Made by a program: the position numbers and the translations under genes
Notes under the pieces: generated by a model
Databases searched by the model: none
Told to the model about the DNA's origin: nothing
The model's input: only the letters and a program-made list of their open reading frames with translations
Part shown: positions 18,359 through 24,555 of the stretch, in pieces
Layout: every line of letters starts with the position of its first letter
How positions within the stretch are numbered: position 1 is the first letter of the stretch
Source of the DNA: JBDIVL01 sp039794405
GTDB lineage: Bacteria; Planctomycetota; Brocadiia; Brocadiales; Brocadiaceae
NCBI GenBank assembly: GCA_039794405.1
Contig: JBDIVL010000045.1
Location: 1-33,925, forward strand
Reading direction: 5' to 3'
DNA length: 33,925 nt

Positions 18359-19288
18359 ATGGAATTCGTCGTCTTTGATCTCAGTAGTCTTATTTTTGAA
18401 GTTAAAAAGAAACAGTCCTACCAAAGACGGATGCTTGGGGTTGTGAAGAATGAGGAAAATTATTTGCTGATGTTTGTTCGTTCTGGTATTATGAAAACAG
18501 GGAAACTAATAAGGTTGCACCTCAAACCGATAAAAGAGTATGAGACCAAAATTACCATGGCAAAAGACATCAATGCATTACAATGCCTTTATTGTGGAGA
18601 GTCATATTATCTGGATAACTATGACAGGAAAAAGAGCGCAACGTGCCGTAATTGTGGCTCAGAGATGATTCCCCTTGTTGCTGAAAGAGTACACGGAAAG
18701 GATTCAAGAGGATTTTGTGTACTCATGGGATTTCTTGTAATCGCTGCGTTAATGGGAGCCTTAGGATGTAGCATGTTGGTACATGGTTGGAACTTCTGGG
18801 TTACATTTACTATGGTCGGTGGAATTATTTTTCTTACAGGTAAGATATTTGTAAACAAATATAAAATTACTGAGATGGATGAAGGTCCATCAAGTGAAAC
18901 GGTATCAGAAAGTAGCGATACAGGGTATACAACGGGATTTGATCGTTTAGTGACGGATGCGATTCATGAATTGCCAAAGAATATAAAGGACTATTTATCC
19001 ACAGTATCTATCATTGTGGAAGATAGGCCAAACAATTCCTTGTTGGAAAAATTAAGGCTAAGGCCGAATATCTCCTTGCTAGGATTGTTTGAGGGCGTAC
19101 CATTAAACAGACGGAGTGTCTGGCAGTCTGGTACCATACCGGAGCGGATCACAATATTCCAGAAGAACATCGAGGCCATCAGTCATTCTGATGAGGAGGT
19201 CAAGCAGAGAATAAAGAAGGTAATGCGTCATGAAGTAGCTCATTTCGTTGGATTCACAGAGGAAGAAATAAGGGGAATGGGGTATTAA
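18359..19288 (+). CDS. zinc-ribbon / membrane / zincin-type metallopeptidase-like fusion
   Basis: Up to 309 residues; ATG 18359 has no clear ribosome binding site, and ATG 18557 is an alternative that would keep all recognised domains. A zinc ribbon lies at about residues 76-101 (CLYCGES...TCRNCGSEM). Two hydrophobic helices follow at about 118-140 and 145-165. The C-terminal part (about 190-309) resembles the small zincin-like metallopeptidase family (DUF1025 type): IFQKNIEAIS and then HEVAHFVGFTEEE, the HExxHxxGxxxEE zinc motif, near residues 290-302. The catalytic Glu and both His are present, so protease activity is possible, although many members are uncharacterised. The order ribbon, membrane pair, zincin is unusual. 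It lies 23 bases after the DUF481 gene and 54 before yajQ. Confidence 0.7.
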   Translation: MEFVVFDLSSLIFEVKKKQSYQRRMLGVVKNEENYLLMFVRSGIMKTGKLIRLHLKPIKEYETKITMAKDINALQCLYCGESYYLDNYDRKKSATCRNCGSEMIPLVAERVHGKDSRGFCVLMGFLVIAALMGALGCSMLVHGWNFWVTFTMVGGIIFLTGKIFVNKYKITEMDEGPSSETVSESSDTGYTTGFDRLVTDAIHELPKNIKDYLSTVSIIVEDRPNNSLLEKLRLRPNISLLGLFEGVPLNRRSVWQSGTIPERITIFQKNIEAISHSDEEVKQRIKKVMRHEVAHFVGFTEEEIRGMGY

Positions 19289-19342
19289 AATTGGGGTTAA
19301 AGAACTCATGTCTTCATTTGTATCTTTTCGGGGGATACGTAT

Positions 19343-19837
19343 ATGGCAGAAATGCATTCTTTTGATATTGTATGCAAGGTAGAAATGCATGAAGTAAATA
19401 ATGCAATCGATCAAGCTAAAAAACAACTTGTTGCGAGATACGATTTTAAAGGGAGTAAGTCATCCATTACCTTAAACACTGATAATTCTATAACCCTGAT
19501 TGCAGATAATGATTATAAGTTGAAGAGCCTGACTGATATTTTAAAAGAGAAACTGGAAAAAAGAGGCATCCCATTAAAAGCACTTAATTTTGGAAAGATT
19601 GAAAATGCAGTGGGCGGGACTGTACGTCAGGTAGTCACTTTTCAATCAGGCATTCCGATAGAAAAAGCTAGGGAAATTGTTAAATTTATAAAGGGATTAA
19701 AACTGAAGGTGCAGGCCCAGATTCAGGAAGATAAAGTCCGGGTATCAGGGCAAAAGATAGATGATCTTCAGACAATTATTAAAGAAATCAAAGATCAGAA
19801 TTACGATTTTGCTGTGCAGTTTATCAATTATAAATAG
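19343..19837 (+). CDS. yajQ: YajQ-family nucleotide/cyclic-di-GMP-binding protein; integration target
   Basis: A 164-residue, full-length YajQ (DUF520): HSFDIVCKVEMHEVNNAIDQAKKQLVARYDFKGS at the N terminus, then two ferredoxin-like halves, ending in RVSGQKIDDLQTIIKEIKDQNYDFAVQFINYK. Members bind nucleotides or cyclic-di-GMP and, in Xanthomonas, regulate virulence together with a transcription factor; the role in this organism is unknown. ATG 19343 has GGGGGAT upstream. The last seven codons and stop lie in a 25-bp repeat that recurs at 29893-29917. The gene is therefore the attachment site of the downstream element, which regenerates its 3' end exactly. Confidence 0.92.
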   Translation: MAEMHSFDIVCKVEMHEVNNAIDQAKKQLVARYDFKGSKSSITLNTDNSITLIADNDYKLKSLTDILKEKLEKRGIPLKALNFGKIENAVGGTVRQVVTFQSGIPIEKAREIVKFIKGLKLKVQAQIQEDKVRVSGQKIDDLQTIIKEIKDQNYDFAVQFINYK

Positions 19838-19839
19838 TG
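19815..19839 (+). repeat. attL: 25-bp direct repeat in the yajQ 3' end
   Basis: Identical over 25 bases to 29893-29917. It starts TGCAGTTTATC, ends AATAGTG and covers the yajQ stop codon. Flanking bases differ on both sides, so this is the exact core duplicated on integration. Confidence 0.9.
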
Positions 19840-19960
19840 TGGCTTTTTGACTAATTCTTATGGATTCATATGTATTCTGTTTTTCTTGGCATTTCAAGGC
19901 TTTCAGGCTGTTTTCAATTCCGTTCTATTCCTACCAATTCTTATATGTTTTTATCACTGG

Positions 19961-19982
19961 GTACGACATAAGTACGACATAA
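19961..19982 (+). promoter_or_regulatory. left pair of candidate integrase arm-type sites
   Basis: Two head-to-tail copies of GTACGACATAA (19961-19971, 19972-19982), about 120 bases inside attL. Similar paired 11-mers are found just inside attR (29796-29817). Tandem short repeats at both ends are typical of arm sites for the N-terminal domain of tyrosine integrases; binding is inferred. Confidence 0.5.
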
Positions 19983-19984
19983 GA

Positions 19985-20030
19985 ATCTTGTACCACCCCC
20001 CTACCCCCTGGAAAAGGGGGGTGGGTATCA
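19985..20030. other. C-rich/G-rich imperfect hairpin
   Basis: A CCACCCCCCTACCCCC run faces GGGGGGTGGG across a short loop (about 19993-20027). It is likely a small dispersed palindromic repeat. The remaining bases between attL and 20206 show no gene. Confidence 0.35.
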
Positions 20031-20205
20031 AGCGTTTTGGGATCCCCTCATACAATTTTTAGGTAAAAGTTTCAGGGGAAAGAAAGGCGATAGGCACCTT
20101 TCCAAAGTAACGGGTGCTATAGCGTTCCATTTTTTCGTTGACTTTATCCATGGAAAAGATATTATGAAGTCATCCTAGAAACATGAGTAACCAACAATAA
20201 TACTT

Positions 20206-20257
20206 GATAACAATAGGCCGTTGATCCCTTCTAGGATTAATGGCCTTTTTTGTTATC
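20206..20257. terminator. strong bidirectional-type intrinsic terminator
   Basis: A 12-bp stem GGCCGTTGATCC (20216-20227) / GGATTAATGGCC (20234-20245), with two G-U pairs and a six-base loop, is followed by six T. Outside it, GATAACAA and TTGTTATC extend the symmetry to 20206-20257, so it could stop transcription from either side. The loop bases TTCTAGGA also complement CATCCTAGAA at 20171-20180. Confidence 0.7.
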
Positions 20258-20261
20258 ATAC

Positions 20262-20339
20262 AGCCCATGAACCTGGTGGGACCGGAAACGGCCACAAGAA
20301 AACTCATGTTTTCTAGGACAGGTGATCATGGGCTTTTTT
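20262..20339 (+). promoter_or_regulatory. multi-branched leader RNA ending in a T-run, before the 20357 gene
   Basis: AGCCCATGA (20262-20270) pairs with TCATGGGCT (20326-20334) and ACCTG with CAGGT. Inside are two hairpins: GTGG/CCAC capped by CCG-GAAA-CGG (GAAA tetraloop, 20276-20295) and GAAAAC-TCAT-GTTTTC (20298-20313). Six T follow (20334-20339) and the ribosome binding site GGAGGG comes four bases later. In addition, 20173-20188 is complementary to 20302-20318 with one bulge, giving a competing long-range fold. Confidence 0.55.
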
Positions 20340-20356
20340 GTTGGAGGGTAGATGTT

Positions 20357-20650
20357 ATGGCGTATGAGGGAATGAAGGAACTTACAAGGGGGGCAAAGAA
20401 TTGGGAAGAGATAGACCATTTATATGCAGTGTCAGACAGATTGGAACACGTTTGCGCGGTACTCGAATTTATTAAAGACTTTGCCGAGCAGACAAGAATC
20501 GACGATGAATCTTATAGCATTTGCAGAAAAGGACTCTTCGGACTCTATATGATCATGGGATTTGTGCAAGATCAGTTGGATGACTGCGGGTTATACGTAA
20601 GGAAGTTCTGCAAGGAAGACAACACTTCAACAAAAGATCAAACGGAGTAA
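20357..20650 (+). CDS. small acidic protein, first gene of the element
   Basis: A 97-residue protein from ATG 20357, chosen because GGAGGG (20343-20348) is eight bases upstream; the open frame continues further left only through the leader structure. It is not a family I recognise. It is helical in character: MAYEGMKELTRGAKNWEEIDHLYAVSDRLEHV at the start, Cys at several positions, and a charged tail ending KEDNTSTKDQTE. The next gene begins five bases after its stop, so the two are probably co-transcribed. Its position beyond a terminator-like leader suggests regulated expression. Confidence 0.6.
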   Translation: MAYEGMKELTRGAKNWEEIDHLYAVSDRLEHVCAVLEFIKDFAEQTRIDDESYSICRKGLFGLYMIMGFVQDQLDDCGLYVRKFCKEDNTSTKDQTE

Positions 20651-20655
20651 CGGCC

Positions 20656-20886
20656 ATGAGCGAAAATAAAACACTACTAAACAAAGAGGATACAAACAAG
20701 GAAGACCTATTTTTCAAGGCCTGCATGCTCGATATGGCAATAAAGGGGATTATCTACGAGAATCAGTTTTGCGCTATTCCCGGAAGTTGGCGATCGGCCA
20801 TTTCAAACTTTTCCACAGACTTCCTGAACGAACTTGAATTGTTCATGTTCGGTGAGCCAATATTCAGAGAGTCAGATGAATCTTAA
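20656..20886 (+). CDS. small hypothetical protein
   Basis: A 76-residue protein from ATG 20656 with GGAG eight bases upstream, five bases after the preceding stop. It has an acidic start (MSENKTLLNKEDTNKEDLFFKACML) and a helical rest with an aromatic tail. Its pattern (an acidic, mostly helical regulator-sized protein) recalls small proteins of phage accessory operons, but I do not recognise it. The next gene begins 16 bases downstream. Confidence 0.55.
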   Translation: MSENKTLLNKEDTNKEDLFFKACMLDMAIKGIIYENQFCAIPGSWRSAISNFSTDFLNELELFMFGEPIFRESDES

Positions 20887-20902
20887 AAAGGGTGAACTAA
20901 TC

Positions 20903-21118
20903 ATGGAACAACTACTTACAGTCAAAGAAGTTTCGCAGATTCTTCAAGTAACTGAAGATTATGTAAGGGTTATGTGCAGGAAGAGACAAATACCTTGTAT
21001 GAAAATAGGCTATGACTGGCGATTTGATAAAGCGGATATCGACACATGGCTTGAGGAAAAGAAGCAGCCTTGTATTAAGGATATCAGGGTCGTGAAAAAC
21101 TTAAAGTTCAAAATTTAA
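20903..21118 (+). CDS. excisionase/AlpA-like helix-turn-helix protein (first copy)
   Basis: A 71-residue protein from ATG 20903 (AAAAGGGTGA upstream). Residues 4-52 are a MerR-type winged HTH of the excisionase family: LLTVKEVSQILQVTEDYVRVMCRKRQIPCMKIGYDWRFDKADIDTWLEEKK. Such proteins bind the element's ends or promoters and act as recombination directionality factors or regulators. It is unlike the second HTH protein at 26067 apart from the shared fold. It is far from the integrase, so control of the element's left operon is as likely as excision. It ends a three-gene unit starting at 20357. Confidence 0.8.
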   Translation: MEQLLTVKEVSQILQVTEDYVRVMCRKRQIPCMKIGYDWRFDKADIDTWLEEKKQPCIKDIRVVKNLKFKI

Positions 21119-21141
21119 GGGGAATACGGAGGACAAAACTA

Positions 21142-21237
21142 TTGTGTAAAAGAAAAACGGAGATCATTGTTCTACCTGGGGAACAATGCTGTGTCTGGAC
21201 TTCAACAATCCCAGGAATCTCCATCCAGTCTATTTAG
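21142..21237 (+). CDS. possible 31-residue small protein
   Basis: TTG 21142 lies nine bases after GGAGG (21128-21132). The frame gives a 31-residue basic-start peptide with a CC pair near its middle (PGEQCCVWTS) and a stop at 21235. A hairpin CATTGTTC...GAACAATG (21165-21188) lies inside. It may be spurious. Confidence 0.25.
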   Translation: MCKRKTEIIVLPGEQCCVWTSTIPGISIQSI

Positions 21238-21340
21238 CAATGTACAACCAATGCGCTAATTTGTCAAGATTTAATCTTCGTATGTCTCCTAATCGCTGGG
21301 TATCTTTTTACCTACACATCAAAAGGATGGATGCGTAGAG

Positions 21341-21369
21341 TTGACATTCACGAAGTGAAGTATTAAGAT
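21341..21369 (+). promoter_or_regulatory. hicBA promoter with operator in the spacer
   Basis: The -35 TTGACA (21341-21346) and -10 TAAGAT (21364-21369) are 17 bases apart. The spacer holds the inverted repeat TTCAC-GAA-GTGAA (21347-21359), well placed for a repressor that blocks RNA polymerase. Transcription would begin near 21376 and run into the folded leader before hicB. Confidence 0.65.
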
Positions 21370-21390
21370 AGGTCTAAAACGTTCCAGGGT

Positions 21391-21495
21391 GGGTTACGGC
21401 TGCTTTGGGAAGAAAATACGTATAATGGGGTATAAACCCATTATAAAGGCCGATTGTGGAGGCCGTAACCCTCTGCAATTGGCCTTTTGTGTTTT
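21391..21495 (+). promoter_or_regulatory. hicBA leader with competing stems and terminator
   Basis: GGGTTACGGC (21391-21400) pairs with GCCGTAACCC (21462-21471) and encloses a 9-bp hairpin TATAATGGG/CCCATTATA (21421-21445). A crossing stem GGCCGATTG (21448-21456) / CAATTGGCC (21476-21484) followed by TTTTGTGTTTT would be a terminator. The two long stems cross, so they exclude each other or make a pseudoknot. The ribosome binding site and ATG 21512 follow at once. Confidence 0.55.
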
Positions 21496-21511
21496 AAGAA
21501 GGGATAAGTAT

Positions 21512-21778
21512 ATGGATTTTTATACGATACTGTTACGAAAAAACGCTGATTATTGGGTTGCCCTATGTTTAGAAAATGGGTTAATTGGCCAGGGAAGTAC
21601 AAAAGAAGACGCGGTTGAAAAGCTCAAAGAGGCAATTGAATCCTTTAATGAAGTTTATAAGGCCGAAGGTGATATTTATACTGCACCAATATCAGTAAAA
21701 GAACTCCACGAGTTTCTGACAATTGAGGGAAAAGAACCTACTTCTGAAACATACGAATTAAGAGCTGTACATGCCTAA
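21512..21778 (+). CDS. hicB: HicB-family antitoxin
   Basis: An 88-residue protein from ATG 21512 (AAGAAGGGA upstream). Residues 1-55 have the HicB partial RNase-H-like fold: MDFYTILLRKNADYWVALCLENGLIGQGSTKEDAVEKLKEAIESFNEVY. The tail (about 56-88) shows no evident DNA-binding HTH or ribbon-helix-helix. HicB neutralises HicA by direct contact. The antitoxin gene comes first here, the opposite of the classic hicAB order but common, and its last eight bases overlap hicA. Repression at 21347-21359 may need another protein if this HicB lacks a DNA-binding domain. Confidence 0.82.
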   Translation: MDFYTILLRKNADYWVALCLENGLIGQGSTKEDAVEKLKEAIESFNEVYKAEGDIYTAPISVKELHEFLTIEGKEPTSETYELRAVHA

Positions 21779-22013
21779 AGACATCCCATCTCTTAAACCA
21801 AGAGAATTGATCAAGATTCTTAAACGTGGTGGTTGTGTCTATTACAGAGAAGGTAAGGGAGACCACCAAATATATATGCGTTACCATGAGGGAAAGAAAA
21901 GAATCGTGCCAATTGATATAGGGGCAGGTGAACTATCTCCACCTTATGTACTTCGTATTTTTAGACAGTTTGGTTTTTCTGATAGTGAAATAGAGACCCT
22001 AATTAAGGGATAG
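21771..22013 (+). CDS. hicA: HicA-family mRNA interferase toxin
   Basis: An 80-residue protein, full length for HicA. It has the double-stranded-RNA-binding-like fold with LKPRELIKILKRGGC near the start, then GKGDHQIYMR carrying the catalytic His, then KRIVPIDIGAGELSPPYVLRIFRQFGFSDSEIETLIKG. HicA cleaves mRNA without needing the ribosome, stopping growth until HicB is replenished. The coding region overlaps hicB by eight bases (21771-21778), fitting translational coupling. In an integrative element such pairs usually stabilise maintenance. Confidence 0.85.
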   Translation: MPKDIPSLKPRELIKILKRGGCVYYREGKGDHQIYMRYHEGKKRIVPIDIGAGELSPPYVLRIFRQFGFSDSEIETLIKG

Positions 22014-22337
22014 CCTGATCAACGATGATGTTAATGACTAACTATCAAGAAATATGTTTTCACCATTAGGGGGATTTTACGCCTTGTTATGGGGGATTAA
22101 TACGGGGTTAACATGGGTTATATGCGTGTGGCCATGGGAATGCGCATAACGAAAATTTTTCGTAACACCGAAAATATTCGTTTTAATCCCCCATAAACCA
22201 CCTTTTTGCCATCTTAGATATGTTCTTATCTATTCGTATGTGTTCTTAATGGTGTCTTAATATATTCATTGGGAACTGCGGGAATTGTGGAGAAAGTCAG
22301 TAAAAAAGTCAGTAAGTGGCATGCGTGTGTTACAGAT
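22014..22337. other. non-coding region with a large inverted repeat
   Basis: TTATGGGGGATTAA (22087-22100) and TTAATCCCCCATAA (22183-22196) form a perfect 14-bp inverted repeat around 82 bases. Inside lie palindromes ACGAAAA-T-TTTTCGT and CGAA-AATA-TTCG. Further on, two copies of AAAGTCAGTAA follow each other at 22293-22303 and 22305-22315. There is no gene. It could be a regulatory, partition-like or small mobile sequence. Confidence 0.4.
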
Positions 22338-22371
22338 AGTAATAATTACTAATTTGTAATCATTACAAATT
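22338..22371. promoter_or_regulatory. twin palindromic operator sharing the core GTAATnATTAC
   Basis: AGTAAT-A-ATTACT (22338-22350) and AATTTGTAAT-C-ATTACAAATT (22351-22371) are perfect palindromes with centres 17 bases apart, and both contain GTAATnATTAC. This is the form of paired operators for a dimeric repressor. They lie directly upstream of the leader of the 22470 gene, whose product has a DNA-binding-like C terminus, so autoregulation is a fair guess. Confidence 0.55.
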
Positions 22372-22377
22372 GCAAAG

Positions 22378-22442
22378 ATAAGGGATAGGCTACCGGAGCC
22401 GAAAAGTCGTTTCCCTAGACGACCTGCCCTTATTTATTTTTT
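22378..22442 (+). promoter_or_regulatory. three-way-junction leader RNA before the 22470 gene
   Basis: ATAAGGG (22378-22384) pairs with CCCTTAT (22427-22433). Inside are GGCT-ACCGG-AGCC (22388-22400) and GTCGT-TTCCCTAG-ACGAC (22406-22423). A T-rich tail follows. The second loop contains CCCTA, complementary to TAGGG at 22442-22446 and to the TAGGGG ribosome binding region near 22458, so the loop could also act on translation. Confidence 0.5.
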
Positions 22443-22469
22443 AGGGTAAAAGTCATTTAGGGGTGAAAT

Positions 22470-23507
22470 ATGACGTTAGAAAATGAAATACTCAAAGAAA
22501 TAGTTAAGCAAGATATTTTCCTGCCAGAGAATGAAAAAATAAAAAAAGAACTCATAGCTAAACTGAAAAATATCCTTCCTGAAGAAATTCAATCAAGGTT
22601 AGAAAGTATATCAAGCAAATATATTTTATTTATTGGCAACAAAGATCAAAACTTGGCTGCGGTATGTTATACACATTGTCTTAAAGGGCATGGCAATTTA
22701 AGCCTCTATAAGCTGTATGACAAAAACATTGGGACTTATTTGCTTGAGCCTATATGGAGTGAAATTTGTTATGGGGAAGTGATAAAATATAAGGCGTCCA
22801 GAGGTCAAGAAGGGGAAATATACAGACACAAAATTGCTGATTGGTACCGTAACGGATATAGCTTTTTAGTAAGGCGTCCTTTGAAAGAAACTTGTTTTTT
22901 CAGTGATGCTTCAATAATAAAAAACAATGATACGATTAGATTTCTTAATTCTATAGGAAAGCTCAAGGAATTTAAGGAATTTGACGGCAAAGATTATTGT
23001 GAACAGACAGATGTTTTATTTATTATCTCTACAAATAATAAAGCAGACGACATTCCTGAACTTTTTAGATATGAATTTGAACCTGTAGACTTATCTAAGG
23101 TTATAAACCTTGAGCCAGAGAAGCCGGGCGTATCAGTAGAAACACCAAAAGACACATTAGAAGAAAGCAGCTATCTTTTAGATAATGCGAATTACTTACA
23201 TGTCGGCAAAACACCAATAAAGCTGCAGCCGGCTCATGCAGACCTTTTGCGATTTATGGTTAAAGAATTAAAAGGTAATTCTTTGGATTTACAATACATT
23301 CTAACCTACCATTATGGCATAGAAACAATGAATAAAATCCGTCTATCTAAGGAAGAAAGGCAGTCATTTGATAGAGAAACAAATAAAGTAAATTCGCTAT
23401 GCAAAAAAGCACTTAAAAAGAACTTAATTAAAAGTCTTGGTGATAAGAAATTTACACTTTCCGTAAATATCAAACTCCCCAAAAACTCCCCAAAAGACTC
23501 CCTATAA
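22470..23507 (+). CDS. 345-residue hypothetical protein, possible regulator
   Basis: ATG 22470 is preceded by TTTAGGGGTGAA. I do not recognise a family with confidence. Residues about 45-215 alternate beta and alpha elements; the stretch from TIRFLNSIGKLKEFKEF through VLFIISTNNKADDIPELFRYEFEPVDL is faintly reminiscent of the sigma-54-activator AAA+ segment (FLDEIG, ATN, FRxEL), but no Walker A is present. Residues about 235-340 (HVGKTPIKLQPAHADLLRFMVKELKG onwards) look like a winged helix of the OmpR-like or other regulator type. A DNA-binding regulator is the best guess. The upstream twin palindromes and folded leader suggest tight control. The coding end carries a repeat, ACTCCCCAAAAACTCCC, found again at 23543-23559 just after the gene. 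Confidence 0.6.
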   Translation: MTLENEILKEIVKQDIFLPENEKIKKELIAKLKNILPEEIQSRLESISSKYILFIGNKDQNLAAVCYTHCLKGHGNLSLYKLYDKNIGTYLLEPIWSEICYGEVIKYKASRGQEGEIYRHKIADWYRNGYSFLVRRPLKETCFFSDASIIKNNDTIRFLNSIGKLKEFKEFDGKDYCEQTDVLFIISTNNKADDIPELFRYEFEPVDLSKVINLEPEKPGVSVETPKDTLEESSYLLDNANYLHVGKTPIKLQPAHADLLRFMVKELKGNSLDLQYILTYHYGIETMNKIRLSKEERQSFDRETNKVNSLCKKALKKNLIKSLGDKKFTLSVNIKLPKNSPKDSL

Positions 23508-23593
23508 CCAACATGAAACCCGCTTAAATACTGGAAAGTTTTACTCCCCAAAAACTCCCTAATTTGCCAGAATAAATAGTTGAGTGTATATTT

Positions 23594-23638
23594 AGCCTCG
23601 TGATGACAAGCGTTTGTCACGAGGCTTTTCTGTTTTTT
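23594..23638 (+). terminator. hairpin plus T-run before the ribbon-helix-helix gene
   Basis: AGCCTCG (23594-23600) pairs with CGAGGCT (23620-23626), extended by TGACA/TGTCA around the loop AGCGTT. It is followed by TTTTCTGTTTTTT and then AGGAG of the next gene. It may end the 22470 transcript, attenuate the downstream operon, or both. Confidence 0.6.
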
Positions 23639-23650
23639 AGGAGTTGAAAA

Positions 23651-23827
23651 ATGATGCCAACAAAAACATTCAACCTGATATTACCTTTTTCTACATACCG
23701 GGAGCTTAAGCACGTCTCTATGAGAGAAGGAAAACCTATTTCCGAAATTGTCCGTACAGGTATTGACCTTGCCTTGAAAAACATAAAAGGCAAAACAGGA
23801 CAAATTGATTCAGAAACCAGAGATTAA
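23651..23827 (+). CDS. ribbon-helix-helix (CopG/Arc-like) small DNA-binding protein
   Basis: A 58-residue protein from ATG 23651 (AGGAG eight bases upstream; ATG 23654 is equally possible). The start TKTFNLILPFSTYRELKHVSMREGKPISEIVRTGIDLALKN has the strand-helix-helix pattern of CopG/Arc proteins, which bind operators as dimers. It lies three bases before the initiator gene, so it probably controls copy number or transcription of the replication block, as CopG does in plasmids. Confidence 0.75.
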   Translation: MMPTKTFNLILPFSTYRELKHVSMREGKPISEIVRTGIDLALKNIKGKTGQIDSETRD

Positions 23828-23830
23828 ACA

Positions 23831-24553
23831 GTGGCAAACCCACAAGTCGAAAACGGTTATACCAAGATTGCAAATGAGGTTTTAGAAGCCCTAGCACGGA
23901 TAAGGATACCGGGAGAGGCCAGACAGGTTTTAGATGTCATTTTAAGAAAGACCTATGGATTTCAAAAGAAAGAAGATGTGATTGCCCTATCTCAGTTTTG
24001 TCTAGCAACAGGGATCAATAAACCTAATGTTTTTCGGGCTATCAAACAATTACAAGTTATGAATCTTATTATCAAAAATGATAACGCAAACCTTCAAACA
24101 TACAGAATTAATAAGGATTACAGCCAATGGAAGCCATTATCAAAAAAGATAACGTTATCAAAAAAGATAATAAACGTTATCGAAAAAGATAACGAATCGT
24201 TATCAAAAAAGATAACTACAAAAGATAATATACAAAAGAAAAAAGAAATATATAGTCCGAACTCTATCGAGATTCGGACGAGCGAACTTCTATTGTCTTT
24301 GATCAGACAGAGAAATCCAAATTTCAAACAGCCTAATATACAATCATGGGCTGTTCATGTTGATAGGATGATACGTCTTGATAAGAGATCTCCAGAAGAA
24401 ATTGAGAAAGTCATTCGATGGTGTCAACAAGATAGTTTTTGGCAAAACAATATCCTTTCCACTGAGAAGCTGCGAAGGCAATATGATCAGCTTTGCATGA
24501 AGGCTTTCAGTGATAACGGTAAACCTGTTCAAGAAAGGCAACGGTATTACTAG
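23831..24553 (+). CDS. phage-lambda-O-like replication initiator with internal origin
   Basis: A 240-residue protein starting at GTG 23831, three bases after the ribbon-helix-helix gene. Residues about 5-95 match the N-terminal domain of phage replication protein O: YTKIANEVLEALARIRIPGEARQVLDVILRKTYGFQKKEDVIALSQFCLATGI then a winged-helix recognition segment NKPNVFRAIKQLQ. Residues about 100-135 are a Lys-rich linker (SKKITLSKKI) encoded by four iterons. The C-terminal half ends with the O-like FWQNNILSTEKLRRQYDQL. The protein would bind the iterons with its N-terminal domain and recruit the helicase with its C-terminal one. The following ATPase gene starts two bases after its stop. Confidence 0.82.
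   Translation: MANPQVENGYTKIANEVLEALARIRIPGEARQVLDVILRKTYGFQKKEDVIALSQFCLATGINKPNVFRAIKQLQVMNLIIKNDNANLQTYRINKDYSQWKPLSKKITLSKKIINVIEKDNESLSKKITTKDNIQKKKEIYSPNSIEIRTSELLLSLIRQRNPNFKQPNIQSWAVHVDRMIRLDKRSPEEIEKVIRWCQQDSFWQNNILSTEKLRRQYDQLCMKAFSDNGKPVQERQRYY
24137..24216. other. candidate replication origin: four 17-bp palindromic iterons inside the initiator gene
   Basis: TTATC(A/G)AAAAAGATAA(C/T) occurs at 24137-24153, 24155-24171, 24177-24193 and 24200-24216. With one more base each is the palindrome GTTATC-N6-GATAAC. Start-to-start distances are 18, 22 and 23 bases, so unit 3 is read as VIEKDN while units 1, 2 and 4 are read as LSKKI. The DNA is kept where the protein is not. An A+T-rich stretch (24217-24260) follows on one side, as expected for an unwinding region. 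Phage lambda places its four iterons in the O gene the same way. Confidence 0.75.
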
Positions 24554-24555
24554 GG

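Noticed and set aside
22293..22315. Possible start of a CRISPR array (AAAGTCAGTAA repeated)
   Set aside because: Only two short copies with a one-base gap; no spacers and no cas genes in the window.
22378..22433. tRNA-like fold of the 22470 leader (7-bp closing stem and two arms)
   Set aside because: No T arm, no TTC-type loop, and the loops do not fit D or anticodon arms.
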